This document shows, piece by piece, positions 17,587-26,190 of a stretch of 64,000 nt of DNA (positions are counted from its first letter, which is position 1; each line of letters opens with the position of its first letter). This stretch comes from Micrococcales bacterium (GTDB lineage: Bacteria > Actinomycetota > Actinomycetes > S36-B12 > UBA10799): assembly GCA_016703125.1 (NCBI GenBank), contig JADJCR010000001.1, positions 1 to 64,000 of the forward strand, given 5' to 3'. Made by a program: the position numbers and the translations under genes. The notes beneath the pieces were generated by a model, which had not been told where the DNA came from, did no database searches, and was given only the letters and a program-made list of their open reading frames with translations.

Positions 17587-18690
17587 GTGCGACCCGAGGA
17601 CGAGATCCCGCATGGGCTGCGGGTGGCTGCCGCGTTCAGTTGGCGACTGCTCGTTCTCATGGCACTGGGCTACGTGGCACTGCGCATCCTCGTGTCCATC
17701 GAGTTCGTCGCGGTGGCCCTGTTCGTCGCGCTCATCATCGCCGCCCTGGTCGGCCCGCTGGTCAGCATCCTGCATGGCTTCATGCCGCGCGGCCCGGCGG
17801 TGGCGGTGGGTCTGATCGCGGTGGTGGCCGGCATCGTCGGGATCTTCGTGTTCATCGGGACGCAGGTGGCCGGACAGTGGGAGGGCCTGGTCATCCAGTT
17901 CCGGCAGGGCATCGACGAGATCCTCGCGTGGCTGGAGAACGGCCCGCTTCATCTGACCTCCGACGCGATCACCGAATACGTCAACGCCGCCCGTACGTGG
18001 ATCACCGAGCACCAGAGCGACCTGGCCAGCACGGCGATCGGCGCCTCCGGGACGATCGTGGAGTTCTTCACCGGCTTCGCGCTGGCGATCTTCGCCGCGG
18101 TGTTCTTCCTGCTCGGCGGCCGGGAGATCTGGGCCTGGCTGGTCGGTCTGTTCCCGCAGCGGCAGCGCGGCCGGATCGACGGGGTGGGGCAGGTGGCCTG
18201 GGGGTCCTTCGCCGGATACACCCGCGGGATCGTGACCGTCGCGTTCGTCAATGCGGTCCTCGTGCTTATCGGCCTGCTGGTGCTGCGGGTGCCGCTGGCG
18301 TTCCCGCTGGCCCTGCTGGTCTTCCTGTTCTCGTTCATCCCGCTGATCGGCGCGCCGATCGCCACCGCCATCGCCGCCATCGTCGCGCTGGCCGCCCGCG
18401 GCCCGTGGATCGCCCTGGCGGTCATCGTGCTGATCGTGCTCATCGGCCAGTTCGAGGGTCACGTGCTGCAGCCGCTGGTGATGAGCAAGGCCGTCCACCT
18501 GCACCCGTTGGCCGTCGGTGTGGCGGTGGCAGCGGGCACGGTACTGGCAGGCATCGTCGGGGCCGTCATCGCGGTGCCGGTCGTGGCGGTGCTCTACTCC
18601 AGCATCCGATTCTGGGTGAATACCGGTTCGCGCGCCGGCTTCACACCGCCACCGAGTGATCCGACCGGCACGGGTGCCGCTCTGCCGTGA
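17587..18690 (+). CDS. AI-2E family transporter (PerM/YdiK-like permease)
   Basis: 367 residues with about eight hydrophobic segments and the AI-2E family layout: paired N-terminal helices, a periplasmic stretch (about 95-150), then FSFIPLIGAPIATAIAAIVAL and GHVLQPLVMSKAVHLHPLAV, the family signature near the C-terminus. Members export autoinducer-like or other small molecules, or act in Na+/H+ exchange; the substrate cannot be told from sequence. The GTG at 17587 is used as start. Its TGA overlaps the GTG of the next membrane protein gene by four bases. Confidence 0.85.
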   Translation: MRPEDEIPHGLRVAAAFSWRLLVLMALGYVALRILVSIEFVAVALFVALIIAALVGPLVSILHGFMPRGPAVAVGLIAVVAGIVGIFVFIGTQVAGQWEGLVIQFRQGIDEILAWLENGPLHLTSDAITEYVNAARTWITEHQSDLASTAIGASGTIVEFFTGFALAIFAAVFFLLGGREIWAWLVGLFPQRQRGRIDGVGQVAWGSFAGYTRGIVTVAFVNAVLVLIGLLVLRVPLAFPLALLVFLFSFIPLIGAPIATAIAAIVALAARGPWIALAVIVLIVLIGQFEGHVLQPLVMSKAVHLHPLAVGVAVAAGTVLAGIVGAVIAVPVVAVLYSSIRFWVNTGSRAGFTPPPSDPTGTGAALP

Positions 18691-19577
18691 AGTCCCCGCG
18701 CACGCTGCTGATCGTCGTCGCCTGGATACCAGTGGCGTTGTACGTCGACACGTTCGCGAGCGTGGGACTCCAGTGGCTCCTGGGCGCGCTCACCACGGCG
18801 ATGCTGATCGCGCTCACCGCGGCGCAACCCGTGCTCGTGCGCTGGCAGGTGGGGATCGTGGTCGTCTTCGCCACAGTTGTCGAACTGATCTTCAGCGGGT
18901 GGTTGGGGGTGTACGAGTACCGCCTTGGCGCGGTGCCCGCCTACGTGCCCGCGGGTCACGGCCTGGTCTACCTCGCGGCCTTGGACGCGGGTGCCTGGCC
19001 GTGGGCCCGACGGCACGCGCAGGTGGTGGTGCGCGCGACTGTGGTCGTGGTGGTGGTCGTGGCGTTGTACGCGCTCACCGGCTCGCGCCACGACGTGCTG
19101 GGCGCCTTCTGGGCGCTGTGCCTGCTGGGCTTCCTGCGCTGGGGACGGGCACCGCTGCTGTTCGTCGGGGCGTTCTGGGTGGTGAGCTGGCTGGAGGTGC
19201 TCGGCACCCGGGCCGGGGTGTGGACGTGGCAGGAGTACGAAACGATCCTCGGCTGGGTGCCGATGGGCAACCCACCGTCGGTGGCCGCGGGCGGCTACGG
19301 GTGGTTCGATCTTGCGGCGGTGGCGGGGGCGGGCTGGCTGGCGCTGCGGATTCAGCCGTGGGCCAAGCGGCTGCGGACCGCGTCGTGGAGCAGGCCGTTG
19401 GTCGTCAGAGCCGACGTGCCGCGCAGTGGGGGTTCCCCGGACCACGCCGTCATCCGGCCGCCTGCCTCGCGCACGACCGGCACCAGGGCGGCCATGTCCC
19501 ACAGGTTCAGTGACGGCTCGGCGGCGACGTCCACGCAGCCCTCGGCCACCATCACGTGCGACCAGAAGTCGCCGTAG
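18687..19577 (+). CDS. Multi-pass membrane protein of unknown function
   Basis: The first 230 residues contain about seven hydrophobic helices (PRTLLIVVAWIPVALY, GIVVVFATVVELIFSGWLGV, a valine-rich segment, LLFVGAFWVVSWLEVLG), with GVWTWQEYETILGW in a loop. I do not recognise the family. The start GTG (18687) overlaps the transporter stop (GTGA), so they are coupled. The last ~75 codons (from 19352) run through the convergent hisN gene and read as low-quality sequence; the natural C-terminus is probably near 19360-19380, with the stop lost by an indel or substitution. Confidence 0.6.
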   Translation: MKSPRTLLIVVAWIPVALYVDTFASVGLQWLLGALTTAMLIALTAAQPVLVRWQVGIVVVFATVVELIFSGWLGVYEYRLGAVPAYVPAGHGLVYLAALDAGAWPWARRHAQVVVRATVVVVVVVALYALTGSRHDVLGAFWALCLLGFLRWGRAPLLFVGAFWVVSWLEVLGTRAGVWTWQEYETILGWVPMGNPPSVAAGGYGWFDLAAVAGAGWLALRIQPWAKRLRTASWSRPLVVRADVPRSGGSPDHAVIRPPASRTTGTRAAMSHRFSDGSAATSTQPSATITCDQKSP

Positions 19578-20113
19578 GCACGGCTGCGCCACACCGCATC
19601 GACGAGGCCGAGGAACGACTGCCGGTCCCAGCCCTCGTCGTCGGAGTACGACAGCGAGGCATCGGCGAGGTCGCCGACTCCGCTGACCCGGTTGGGAAGT
19701 GGGCCGCTGCCGTTCTCCGTGCGCCACGAACCCTCACCGGCGGCGGCCCACCAGCGCCGGCCCAGCGCCGGTGCTGAGACCACCCCGAGGGTCGCGTCGC
19801 CGTCCACGGTGAGCGCGATGAGGGTCGCCCAGACCGGGACCCGCCGTACGTAGTTCTTCGTGCCGTCGATGGGGTCGATGACCCACGCCCGCCCGTCGCC
19901 CATCGTCCCGCCGTACTCCTCGCCGAGTAGGGCGTCGTCGGGCCGGGCCTGGCCCAGTCGTTCCCGGAGGCGCTGCTCGACCGAGCGATCCGCGTCGGAG
20001 ACCGGCGTCATGTCCGGCTTCGTGGTCACCTGCAGATCGGCACTGCCGTACCGGGACATGCTCACCTCGTCGGCGAGGTCGGCCAGTTCGAGGGCGAGTT
20101 CCAGGTCGGTCAT
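19352..20113 (-). CDS. hisN: Histidinol-phosphatase, inositol monophosphatase family
   Basis: 253-residue Mg2+-dependent phosphatase of the inositol monophosphatase fold. Metal-binding motifs are complete: GEEYG (Glu, ~66-70), WVIDPIDGTKNY (~77-88) and LNLWDMAALVPVVREAGG near the C-terminus. In actinobacteria this subgroup (HisN) removes phosphate from histidinol phosphate, the step before HisD; an inositol phosphatase role is the alternative. The ATG at 20113 is chosen over upstream starts because the conserved domain begins there. It is convergent with the membrane protein gene, whose open frame overlaps it by 226 bases. Confidence 0.85.
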   Translation of the reverse strand: MTDLELALELADLADEVSMSRYGSADLQVTTKPDMTPVSDADRSVEQRLRERLGQARPDDALLGEEYGGTMGDGRAWVIDPIDGTKNYVRRVPVWATLIALTVDGDATLGVVSAPALGRRWWAAAGEGSWRTENGSGPLPNRVSGVGDLADASLSYSDDEGWDRQSFLGLVDAVWRSRAYGDFWSHVMVAEGCVDVAAEPSLNLWDMAALVPVVREAGGRMTAWSGEPPLRGTSALTTNGLLHDAVRSRLAHG

Positions 20114-20169
20114 GTCGCCAGCGTAATGACCGACCTGCGCCGCGCCCCGCTGGCTGGCCCCCGCTGGAG

Positions 20170-20245
20170 GCACGAGGTTGGAGGTCATGCACGAGGTTGG
20201 AGGATGCACGTGTGGGTTCTCCAACGGGGTCAACGTTCTCCAACG
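20170..20245. repeat. Short tandem repeats with complementary halves
   Basis: GCACGAGGTTGGAGG occurs at 20170-20184 and 20189-20203 (period 19). GTTCTCCAACG occurs at 20217-20227 and 20235-20245 (period 18), so the two pairs are complementary in GTTGGAG/CTCCAAC and can fold. The block lies in the 309-base gap between hisN and the DUF2231 gene, both of which would be transcribed away from it. The GCACGAG core recurs in the array at 43.7 kb. Confidence 0.55.
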
Positions 20246-20422
20246 CGGCGCGGTTCGGGGTCGTGTTCGGCCGGTGCACCCGCGCCCCGGGTATAGGCCG
20301 AAGTTCGTTGGGTAACTTAACGAATGCTCGGCGGCCGGCCTGCGATGGCCTGGCGTCGCGGGGGAGTGTCGGAGATGTGGCTGCCGCCGAGCGAAGTCTC
20401 ACCGGCATGGCAGTCTTGGGCG

Positions 20423-20863
20423 ATGGAGTTCCTGCCTGAAGAAGTTGCCGGCCTGCCGCTTCACCCCCTGGTCGTCCACGCCGCGGTCGTGTTGATCCCG
20501 CTGTCTGGACTGCTCGCGGTGCTCATGGTCGCCCTCCCGCGGTTCAGCCAGCGCTTCGGGCCGCTGGTGCTGGTGTTCGCGTGGAGCGCCGCCGGGGCGG
20601 CGGTGGTGGCCAAGGAGAGCGGGGAGATGCTCCGGCGCGAACTCGGAGGTGTGCCCCGGACCCATGCGGAGGCCGGTGAGCTGATGCCGTACTTCGCGGC
20701 GGGACAGGCGGTCCTGATCACGTTGTTGTGGCTGGCCGACCGGCGCGGTGGACGCGGGGTGTTCGGGGTTCTGATCGCCCTGCTGACGCTGCTCGCAGTC
20801 GTGGCCACGGGGTACTGGGCCTACCGGACCGGGGACAGCGGCGCACGCAGCGTCTGGGGGTAG
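20423..20863 (+). CDS. DUF2231 membrane protein
   Basis: 146 residues with four predicted hydrophobic helices. The N-terminal GLPLHPLVVHAAVVLIPL is the DUF2231 signature (a conserved H-P-x-x-x-H-A pattern that could bind a metal or haem). The third segment follows ELMPYFAAGQAV and the last ends in ATGYWAYRTGDSGA. Function unknown. The ATG at 20423 is chosen because the DUF2231 motif begins 10 residues later; upstream in-frame codons lie in the repeat-containing intergenic DNA. Confidence 0.8.
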   Translation: MEFLPEEVAGLPLHPLVVHAAVVLIPLSGLLAVLMVALPRFSQRFGPLVLVFAWSAAGAAVVAKESGEMLRRELGGVPRTHAEAGELMPYFAAGQAVLITLLWLADRRGGRGVFGVLIALLTLLAVVATGYWAYRTGDSGARSVWG

Positions 20864-20865
20864 GG

Positions 20866-21852
20866 CTACTCCCGCATCGAGGCCAGCAGCCTGCGCAGTG
20901 ACCCCAGCCGGGCTGGGTCGATCCCGTGCTCGGCGGCGTAGGCGTCCAGACCGCATTCGGGCTCGTCGTGGGTGCAGCCGCGCGGGCAGTTCGCGGTGCC
21001 AGGTTGAAGATCTGCGAATGCGTGGATCACCCGGTCGGCGTCGACGTGGGCCAGTCCGAACGAACGCAGCCCGGGGGTGTCGATGAGCAGGCCCCCATGG
21101 AAGCCGAAACCGTAGGCCGACGTCGACGTGTGCCGGCCGCGGCCGGTGACGGCGTTGACCACGCCGACCGCGCGGTGGGCATCCGGGACCAGGGCGTTGA
21201 CCAGTGTGGACTTGCCGACGCCCGAGTGACCGACCAGCACGGTGGTGCAGCCGGTCAACGTCTCGATCAGGGGACCGTCGAACACCAGGGTCCGGTCGGC
21301 GCGGCGGCGGACCGGGATCACAGGGAAGTCGAGCCCGGGGTAGCGCGCGAGCACGTCGTCGGGGGAGGCGAGATCGGCCTTGGTGAGGATCAGCACCGGG
21401 GCGATGCCGGCGTCGAAGGCGGCGACCAGACAGCGGTCGATCAGTCCGTAGCTCGGTGTCGGGTCGGCCAAGGAGGAGACGATGCCCATCTGATCGGCGT
21501 TGGCGACGATGACGCGTTCGGTCGGGTCGGTATCGTCAGCCGTCCGGCGCAGTTCGGTGCGGCGCGGCTCCCGGGAGACGACGCGGACGAGGGCGTCGTC
21601 GGTGGCCGGCAGGGGGCCGTCGATCCCTACCCGGTCACCGACCACCAGACCCTTGCGGCCGAGGTGGCGGGCCCTGACCGCGAGCACCTCCCGGTCGTCC
21701 GCCCAGCACGTGAAACGGCCACGGTCCACTGCGATCACCGTGGCCGGGATGGCTGTGCTGACGTCGGGACGGACCTTGCTGCGTGGGCGGGTACCCCGCG
21801 TGGGGCGCACACGAACGTCGTCCTCGTCCCAGTCGCGGTGGTTCCGGCTCAC
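20866..21852 (-). CDS. rsgA: Ribosome small-subunit biogenesis GTPase RsgA
   Basis: Circularly permuted GTPase that checks 30S subunit maturation. OB domain first (about residues 25-95), then the permuted G motifs: TKAD (G4) precedes GHSGVGKST (G1), and DTPGLRSFG (G3) comes later. The C-terminal zinc finger is complete (CPRGCTHDEPECGLDAY). The GTG start at 21852 overlaps the aroA stop (GTGA), so translation is coupled. The aroA-rsgA pairing is also found in mycobacteria (Rv3227-Rv3228). Confidence 0.93.
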   Translation of the reverse strand: MSRNHRDWDEDDVRVRPTRGTRPRSKVRPDVSTAIPATVIAVDRGRFTCWADDREVLAVRARHLGRKGLVVGDRVGIDGPLPATDDALVRVVSREPRRTELRRTADDTDPTERVIVANADQMGIVSSLADPTPSYGLIDRCLVAAFDAGIAPVLILTKADLASPDDVLARYPGLDFPVIPVRRRADRTLVFDGPLIETLTGCTTVLVGHSGVGKSTLVNALVPDAHRAVGVVNAVTGRGRHTSTSAYGFGFHGGLLIDTPGLRSFGLAHVDADRVIHAFADLQPGTANCPRGCTHDEPECGLDAYAAEHGIDPARLGSLRRLLASMRE

Positions 21853-23105
21853 GCGAGCATCGCTTCCCAGGCGCTGACGAAATCCGGCATGGTCTTCGCG
21901 GTGGTGCCGGAGTCGGCGACCCGCACCCCGGGCACTCGCAGCCCCAGGATCGCGGCCATGGTCGCCATGCGGTGGTCGGAGTAGGTCGCCACCGTGGCGT
22001 CCGTGTGTGCCACCCGGCCGCGTGGGTCGATGCGCAACTCGTCGGCTCCGGCCTCGACGCCGACGCCGAGGCGGGTGAGTTCCGTGGCGATGGCCGCCAG
22101 GCGATCCGTCTCGTGTCCCCGCAGATGCCCGATCCCGCGGATCCGGCTGGCCGAGTCCGCGCACGCCGCGAGTGCAGCCACGGTGGGTGTCAGTTCCCCC
22201 ACAGCGCGCAGGTTCACGTCGAAGCCGTCGTACCGCATGGGGCCCGTGACCGTGAGTCCCTCGTCCAGGCGCACCCGGGCGCCGAGGCCGGTGAGGAAGT
22301 CGCGCCAGTAGTCGCCGGCCTGCGTGGTGGCATGCGGCCATTCCTCGACGGTCACCGTCGAACCGGTGACCATGGCGGCGGCCAGGAAGGGCCCGGCGTT
22401 GGACAGGTCCGGTTCGATGCGCCAGTCGTGCGCGGCCACCGGGCCCGGGTCGACCTCCCACTCGTCGCCTTCTCCCAGCACCGTGACCCCGGCCTCGGCG
22501 AGCATCGCGACGGTCATCTCGACGTGTGGCAGGGAGGGCAGCGGTGGACCCTCATGACGCAGGTGCAGTCCGCGTTGCATCGCTGCGCCGGACAGCAGGA
22601 GGCCGCTGACGAACTGGCTTGACGCTGAGGCGTCCAGGGTCACCGCGCCGCCTTGCAGCTCACCGTGGCCGCGAACGGTGAACGGCACCGCATCGCCTTC
22701 CACATCCGCGCCGAGATGGCTGAGGGCCTCGAGCATGGGTGCCAGGGGACGCTCACCGGCGCGCTCGTCGCCTGTGAAACGAACGTCTCCGGACACGGTG
22801 GCTGCCACCGGCGGCAGGAAGCGCATGACGGTGCCGGCCAGCCCGCAGTCGATCGTCGCCGGACCCTGCAACGAACCCCCGTGGACGACGAGGGTGTCGG
22901 CGTCGGCGTCGATCCGCGCGCCCAGCGCCTGCAGCCCGGCGACCATCAGCGCGGTGTCGCGCGCCTGCAACCAGCCGCGCAGGGTGCTGCGGCCGCGGGC
23001 CAGGGCGGCCAGGACCAGGGCGCGGTTGGTCATGGACTTCGAACCGGGGATCCGCACCGAGGTGGTGAACGGGTGCTCGCAGTGCGGCGCGGCCCAGGTG
23101 TTCAC
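21849..23105 (-). CDS. aroA: 3-phosphoshikimate 1-carboxyvinyltransferase (EPSP synthase)
   Basis: Sixth step of the shikimate pathway: joins phosphoenolpyruvate to shikimate 3-phosphate. 418 residues. The substrate-binding motif PGSKSMTNRALVLAALA is at about 20-36. GLAGTVMRFLPPVAA stands where the usual GNAGTAxRxL motif lies. ERPLAPMLEALSHLGA follows, and DHRMATMAAILGL with the conserved Asp/His/Arg is near the C-terminus. Divergent from the WS/DGAT gene (53 bases apart) and translationally coupled to rsgA. Confidence 0.93.
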   Translation of the reverse strand: MNTWAAPHCEHPFTTSVRIPGSKSMTNRALVLAALARGRSTLRGWLQARDTALMVAGLQALGARIDADADTLVVHGGSLQGPATIDCGLAGTVMRFLPPVAATVSGDVRFTGDERAGERPLAPMLEALSHLGADVEGDAVPFTVRGHGELQGGAVTLDASASSQFVSGLLLSGAAMQRGLHLRHEGPPLPSLPHVEMTVAMLAEAGVTVLGEGDEWEVDPGPVAAHDWRIEPDLSNAGPFLAAAMVTGSTVTVEEWPHATTQAGDYWRDFLTGLGARVRLDEGLTVTGPMRYDGFDVNLRAVGELTPTVAALAACADSASRIRGIGHLRGHETDRLAAIATELTRLGVGVEAGADELRIDPRGRVAHTDATVATYSDHRMATMAAILGLRVPGVRVADSGTTAKTMPDFVSAWEAMLA

Positions 23106-23158
23106 GGGTCCAGCCTAGTGGCGCGTCCGATGCCGCCGGTGGGCCCAGAATGGTGCCC

Positions 23159-24448
23159 ATGGCGTTCGAGCGGGTCGGTCCCGACGACCTCACTATCCTC
23201 GCGACGGACAAAGGCCAGGTTCCGATGAACATCGGTGCCGTTCTGGTCTTCGGCTCGGGCTGGGATGCCCTGGTTGCGGGCCAGGAATTGGCTGACCGGC
23301 TCGCGGGGATCCGCCGGTTCCGCCAGCGGCTGGTCCGGCCCGGGCTCGCCGCCGGTGCGCCGGTGTGGGTCGACGACCCGGACTTCCGCGCTGCCGATCA
23401 CCTCGGCGCCACTGATCTGCTGGGTGCGGGTGACCTGCTGAACCGGGCGGCAGATCTGGTCTGTACCAGGCTGCCGATGTCGCGGCCACTGTGGCGGATG
23501 CACGTGTTCCAGGGACTGCCCGCGGGCGGGTTCGCTGTCGTGATGGTGGTGCACCACGTGCTGGCCGACGGCATGGGCGGACTGGCGGTGCTCGCCGCCT
23601 TGGCAGACGGCGTGCCCACAGCGCCGTGGTCCCCGCAACCCGGGCCGACGACGCGGGAGTTGCGCCGGGACGCCCACCGCCGCCGGATTGCCGCCCTGCG
23701 GTCCTCGCCGGCGACACTGCGGACCCTCGGGCAGGGCCTGCGGGAGATGGGCTTCGGGCGGCAGCGGCCCTCGCAGGTGGTGCCGTCCTCGCTCCTGCGC
23801 CCCACCAGCCCGCGGCGCACCGTCCGCACGGTGACCGTGCCGCTGGCGCCTGTTGTGGACGCGGCTCACAGGCACGGTGCGACGGTCAACGACGTCGTGC
23901 TGGCGGGGGTGGCCGGCACGCTGTTCAGGGTGCTCGCCGGTCGCGGCGAGCACCCGGGGGACGTGGTCATCTCCGTGCCCGTGTCCGCCCGAGCAGCGGG
24001 GACCGAACTTGGCAACCAGGTGGGCGCGGTGCCGGTGGCCGTGCCGGACATCGCCGATCCGGTGGCGCGCCTGCAGTGGATCCTGCGTCGGACCCAGCAG
24101 GCGAAGTCGGCACAGCGCGGCAGTTCGGCGATGGTCCTGAGTTGGATGTTCCGGTTGCTGGCGACACTGGGGGTGGGGCAGTGGTTCGTGGACCACCAGC
24201 GCCTCGTCCACACCTTCGAGACCAACCTGCGCGGTCCGGCCGAGGTGCTGCGCCTCGCTGGTGCGCAGGTCGAGCAGATCGTGCCCATCGCGGTGAACCC
24301 GGGGAACGTCGGGCTGTCCTTCGACGTCTTGTCGTATGCCGGGGATCTGACGGTGGCGCTGGTCGCGGACCCGGAGGTCGTGCCCGAGGTCGCGGCCGTG
24401 GCGCAGATGCTGGGCGAGGAGTTGGCCACGCTGACCGTGGCGCCGTGA
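23159..24448 (+). CDS. Wax ester synthase/diacylglycerol acyltransferase (WS/DGAT)
   Basis: Bifunctional acyltransferase that makes triacylglycerol or wax esters from acyl-CoA, a storage-lipid enzyme common in actinobacteria. The catalytic HHxxxDG reads HHVLADG at about residue 137. The N-terminal LTILATDKGQVPMNIGAVLVF and the C-terminal TNLRGPAEVLRLAGAQVEQI region (NxRGP-like) belong to the family. About 430 residues, intact. The ATG at 23159 is preferred over the ATG at 23150 only because it matches the usual family N-terminus. Another lipid-related gene (DagK-like kinase at 37.4 kb) occurs in the window but is not linked to it. Confidence 0.88.
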   Translation: MAFERVGPDDLTILATDKGQVPMNIGAVLVFGSGWDALVAGQELADRLAGIRRFRQRLVRPGLAAGAPVWVDDPDFRAADHLGATDLLGAGDLLNRAADLVCTRLPMSRPLWRMHVFQGLPAGGFAVVMVVHHVLADGMGGLAVLAALADGVPTAPWSPQPGPTTRELRRDAHRRRIAALRSSPATLRTLGQGLREMGFGRQRPSQVVPSSLLRPTSPRRTVRTVTVPLAPVVDAAHRHGATVNDVVLAGVAGTLFRVLAGRGEHPGDVVISVPVSARAAGTELGNQVGAVPVAVPDIADPVARLQWILRRTQQAKSAQRGSSAMVLSWMFRLLATLGVGQWFVDHQRLVHTFETNLRGPAEVLRLAGAQVEQIVPIAVNPGNVGLSFDVLSYAGDLTVALVADPEVVPEVAAVAQMLGEELATLTVAP

Positions 24449-24460
24449 TGGGATGGAGGC

Positions 24461-25138
24461 ATGTGCGGCCGGTACGCAGCAGCCAAGGACGTGGCGTCGC
24501 TGATGGAGGAGTTCGAGGTGGCCCGGCCGCCTGACGAGACGCTGCCGCCGGACTACAACGTCGCGCCGAGCAAGCAGGTGTACATGGTCGTCGACCGCCC
24601 GGCCGACGATGGACTCCAGCGGCAGTTGCGATCGGCGAAGTGGGGCCTCGTACCGTCGTGGGCGAAGGATCCCAAGATCGGCAACCGGATGATCAATGCC
24701 CGGATCGAGACCGCCGCGGAGAAGCCCTCGTTCCGCCGGGCGTGGGCCAAACGGCGGTGCCTGCTTCCCGCGGACGGGTACTACGAGTGGTATGCCGGCG
24801 AAGGGCCCAAGCAGCCGTTCTTCATCCATCGCACCGACGGCACGTCCCTGGCCATGGCCGGGCTGTTCGAGTTCTGGAAGCACGACGAGGACTGGCTGGT
24901 CACGTGTTGCGTGCTGACGACCTCGGCGCCGGACGACCTCGGGCAGATCCACGACCGCATGCCGTTGCTGGTGCCCCGGGAGAACTGGGCGGAATGGCTG
25001 GATCCCGAGCACATCCCCGACGCCGGTGTTGTCGTCCCCGCGATGGCCACGGGGCTGGAGGCGTACCCGGTCAGCACCGAGGTGAATAACGTCAGGCACA
25101 ACGGCGCGCACCTGCTCGAGCCACTGCCCGCGTCATGA
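24461..25138 (+). CDS. yedK: SRAP/HMCES (YedK) DNA-protein crosslink protein
   Basis: Protects abasic sites in single-stranded DNA by forming a covalent thiazolidine link through Cys2. Catalytic residues are all visible: Cys2 in MCGRYA, Asn in INARIETAAEKPSFR, Glu in PADGYYEWY, and His in LGQIHDRMPLL. 225 residues, the usual length. The TGA overlaps the ATG of the hydrolase gene downstream (ATGA). In M. tuberculosis the homologue (Rv3226c) sits beside aroA, as it does here. Confidence 0.92.
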   Translation: MCGRYAAAKDVASLMEEFEVARPPDETLPPDYNVAPSKQVYMVVDRPADDGLQRQLRSAKWGLVPSWAKDPKIGNRMINARIETAAEKPSFRRAWAKRRCLLPADGYYEWYAGEGPKQPFFIHRTDGTSLAMAGLFEFWKHDEDWLVTCCVLTTSAPDDLGQIHDRMPLLVPRENWAEWLDPEHIPDAGVVVPAMATGLEAYPVSTEVNNVRHNGAHLLEPLPAS

Positions 25139-25701
25139 TCGACACGAGCAAGGGCCCGGCCCGTTTCCTGGAGTTCCCGGCGCGCCGGGCGCGGGCGACG
25201 CTGATCCTCGGCCACGGCGCGGGTGGCGGGGGAGTGGCTCCTGACCTGCAGGCGATCGCCGAGGCGTTGCCCGGGCACGGGGTGACGGTCATGTTGCACG
25301 AACAGCCGTGGAAGGTGGCGGGCAAGAAGGTGGCGCCCGCCCCCGCCGTGCTGGACGTCGGGTGGGTGGAGTCGCTGGGGCAGATCCGGCCTGCGGGGCG
25401 GCTGATCGTGGGCGGGCGTTCGGCCGGGGCGCGGGTGGCCTGCCGTACGGCGGCGACGGTCGGCGCCGACGCCGTGGTGGCTCTGGCGTTCCCGTTGCAC
25501 CCGCCGGGTCGGCCTGAGCGCAGTCGCGCCGACGAACTGACGGTGGCGGTGCCGTTGCGGATCGTGCAAGGTCAGCGCGACCCGTTCGGCCGTCCCGAGG
25601 AGTTCCCGGCGGGGCTGGACCTGGTGGCGGTGCCCGGTGACCACTCGCTGCGGCAGGGGCTGGCGGAGGTTGTGGCCGCCGTGGTGGGGTTCTGCCGCTG
25701 A
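25135..25701 (+). CDS. Small alpha/beta hydrolase (KANL3/Tex30-like)
   Basis: 188 residues. Oxyanion-region GHGAGGGGVAPDL at about 24-36, nucleophile elbow GGRSAGARVA (Ser at ~94), acid in VQGQRDPFG, and histidine in PGDHSLRQ near the C-terminus: a complete catalytic triad. The family (predicted hydrolases of the alpha/beta type, COG3571) has no settled substrate. The start ATG overlaps the SRAP gene stop. Followed by a long repeat-filled intergenic region. Confidence 0.82.
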   Translation: MIDTSKGPARFLEFPARRARATLILGHGAGGGGVAPDLQAIAEALPGHGVTVMLHEQPWKVAGKKVAPAPAVLDVGWVESLGQIRPAGRLIVGGRSAGARVACRTAATVGADAVVALAFPLHPPGRPERSRADELTVAVPLRIVQGQRDPFGRPEEFPAGLDLVAVPGDHSLRQGLAEVVAAVVGFCR

Positions 25702-25733
25702 GGGGTGCCGTTCGCCGCGCCGGCCGCGCACTC

Positions 25734-26060
25734 CAGCTGCAGGCGGGAGAGTTCGGTACATAGGGGAGCGAAAAGGACCGTGCGGATCGCTCCCGCCTGT
25801 CCGTTCCTCTCCCGGGTGGAGGGGGCGTGCGTGCCCCGCGCCCTTCAGCTGCAGGCGGGAGAGTTCGGTACACCGGGGAGCGAAAGACCGGCGCGGGGCG
25901 ACGGCCGCAGTCGCTCCTCGCGCCGCCCTCCAGCTGCAGGCGGGAGAGTCCTCGGGAGCGCGCCTCGCTCGGGGGCGGAGGCTCGCGTACATCGGGGAGC
26001 GAAAAAGACCGGTTGGATCGCTCCCGCCTGTCCGTTCCTCTCCCGGGTGGAGGTGGCGCC
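25734..26060. repeat. Nested inverted-repeat elements, locus A (three units)
   Basis: Each full unit has the order GGGAGAG, GGGAGCG, CGCTCCC, CTCTCCC, so an outer and an inner stem pair. Unit 1: outer 25745-25751 with 25807-25813, inner 25764-25770 with 25788-25794. Unit 2 (from 25844) has the left arms but a degraded right side. Unit 3: outer 25942-25948 with 26038-26044, inner 25995-26001 with 26019-26025. Units begin with CAGCTGCAGG and end with CTCTCCCGGGTGGA. It fills the 489-base gap between the hydrolase gene and sigR; a related block lies at 49.8-50.3 kb. Confidence 0.75.
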
Positions 26061-26190
26061 GGGTGGGGTGGCGCGCGGTGGAGGCGCCGGGTGGAGGCGG
26101 GGGGTGGGCCCTCGGTGGGGCAGGCGCCGGGCGGGAATGCCCGGGCCCCGTCCCGGCGTTGACCCGACAGACCCACAACCGGAGGTGGAC

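Noticed and set aside
15743..17815. A 690-codon + strand frame opposite the PAS-GGDEF gene
   Set aside because: Composition is driven by the third-position GC bias of the opposite strand; the PAS repeats on the minus strand explain the region.
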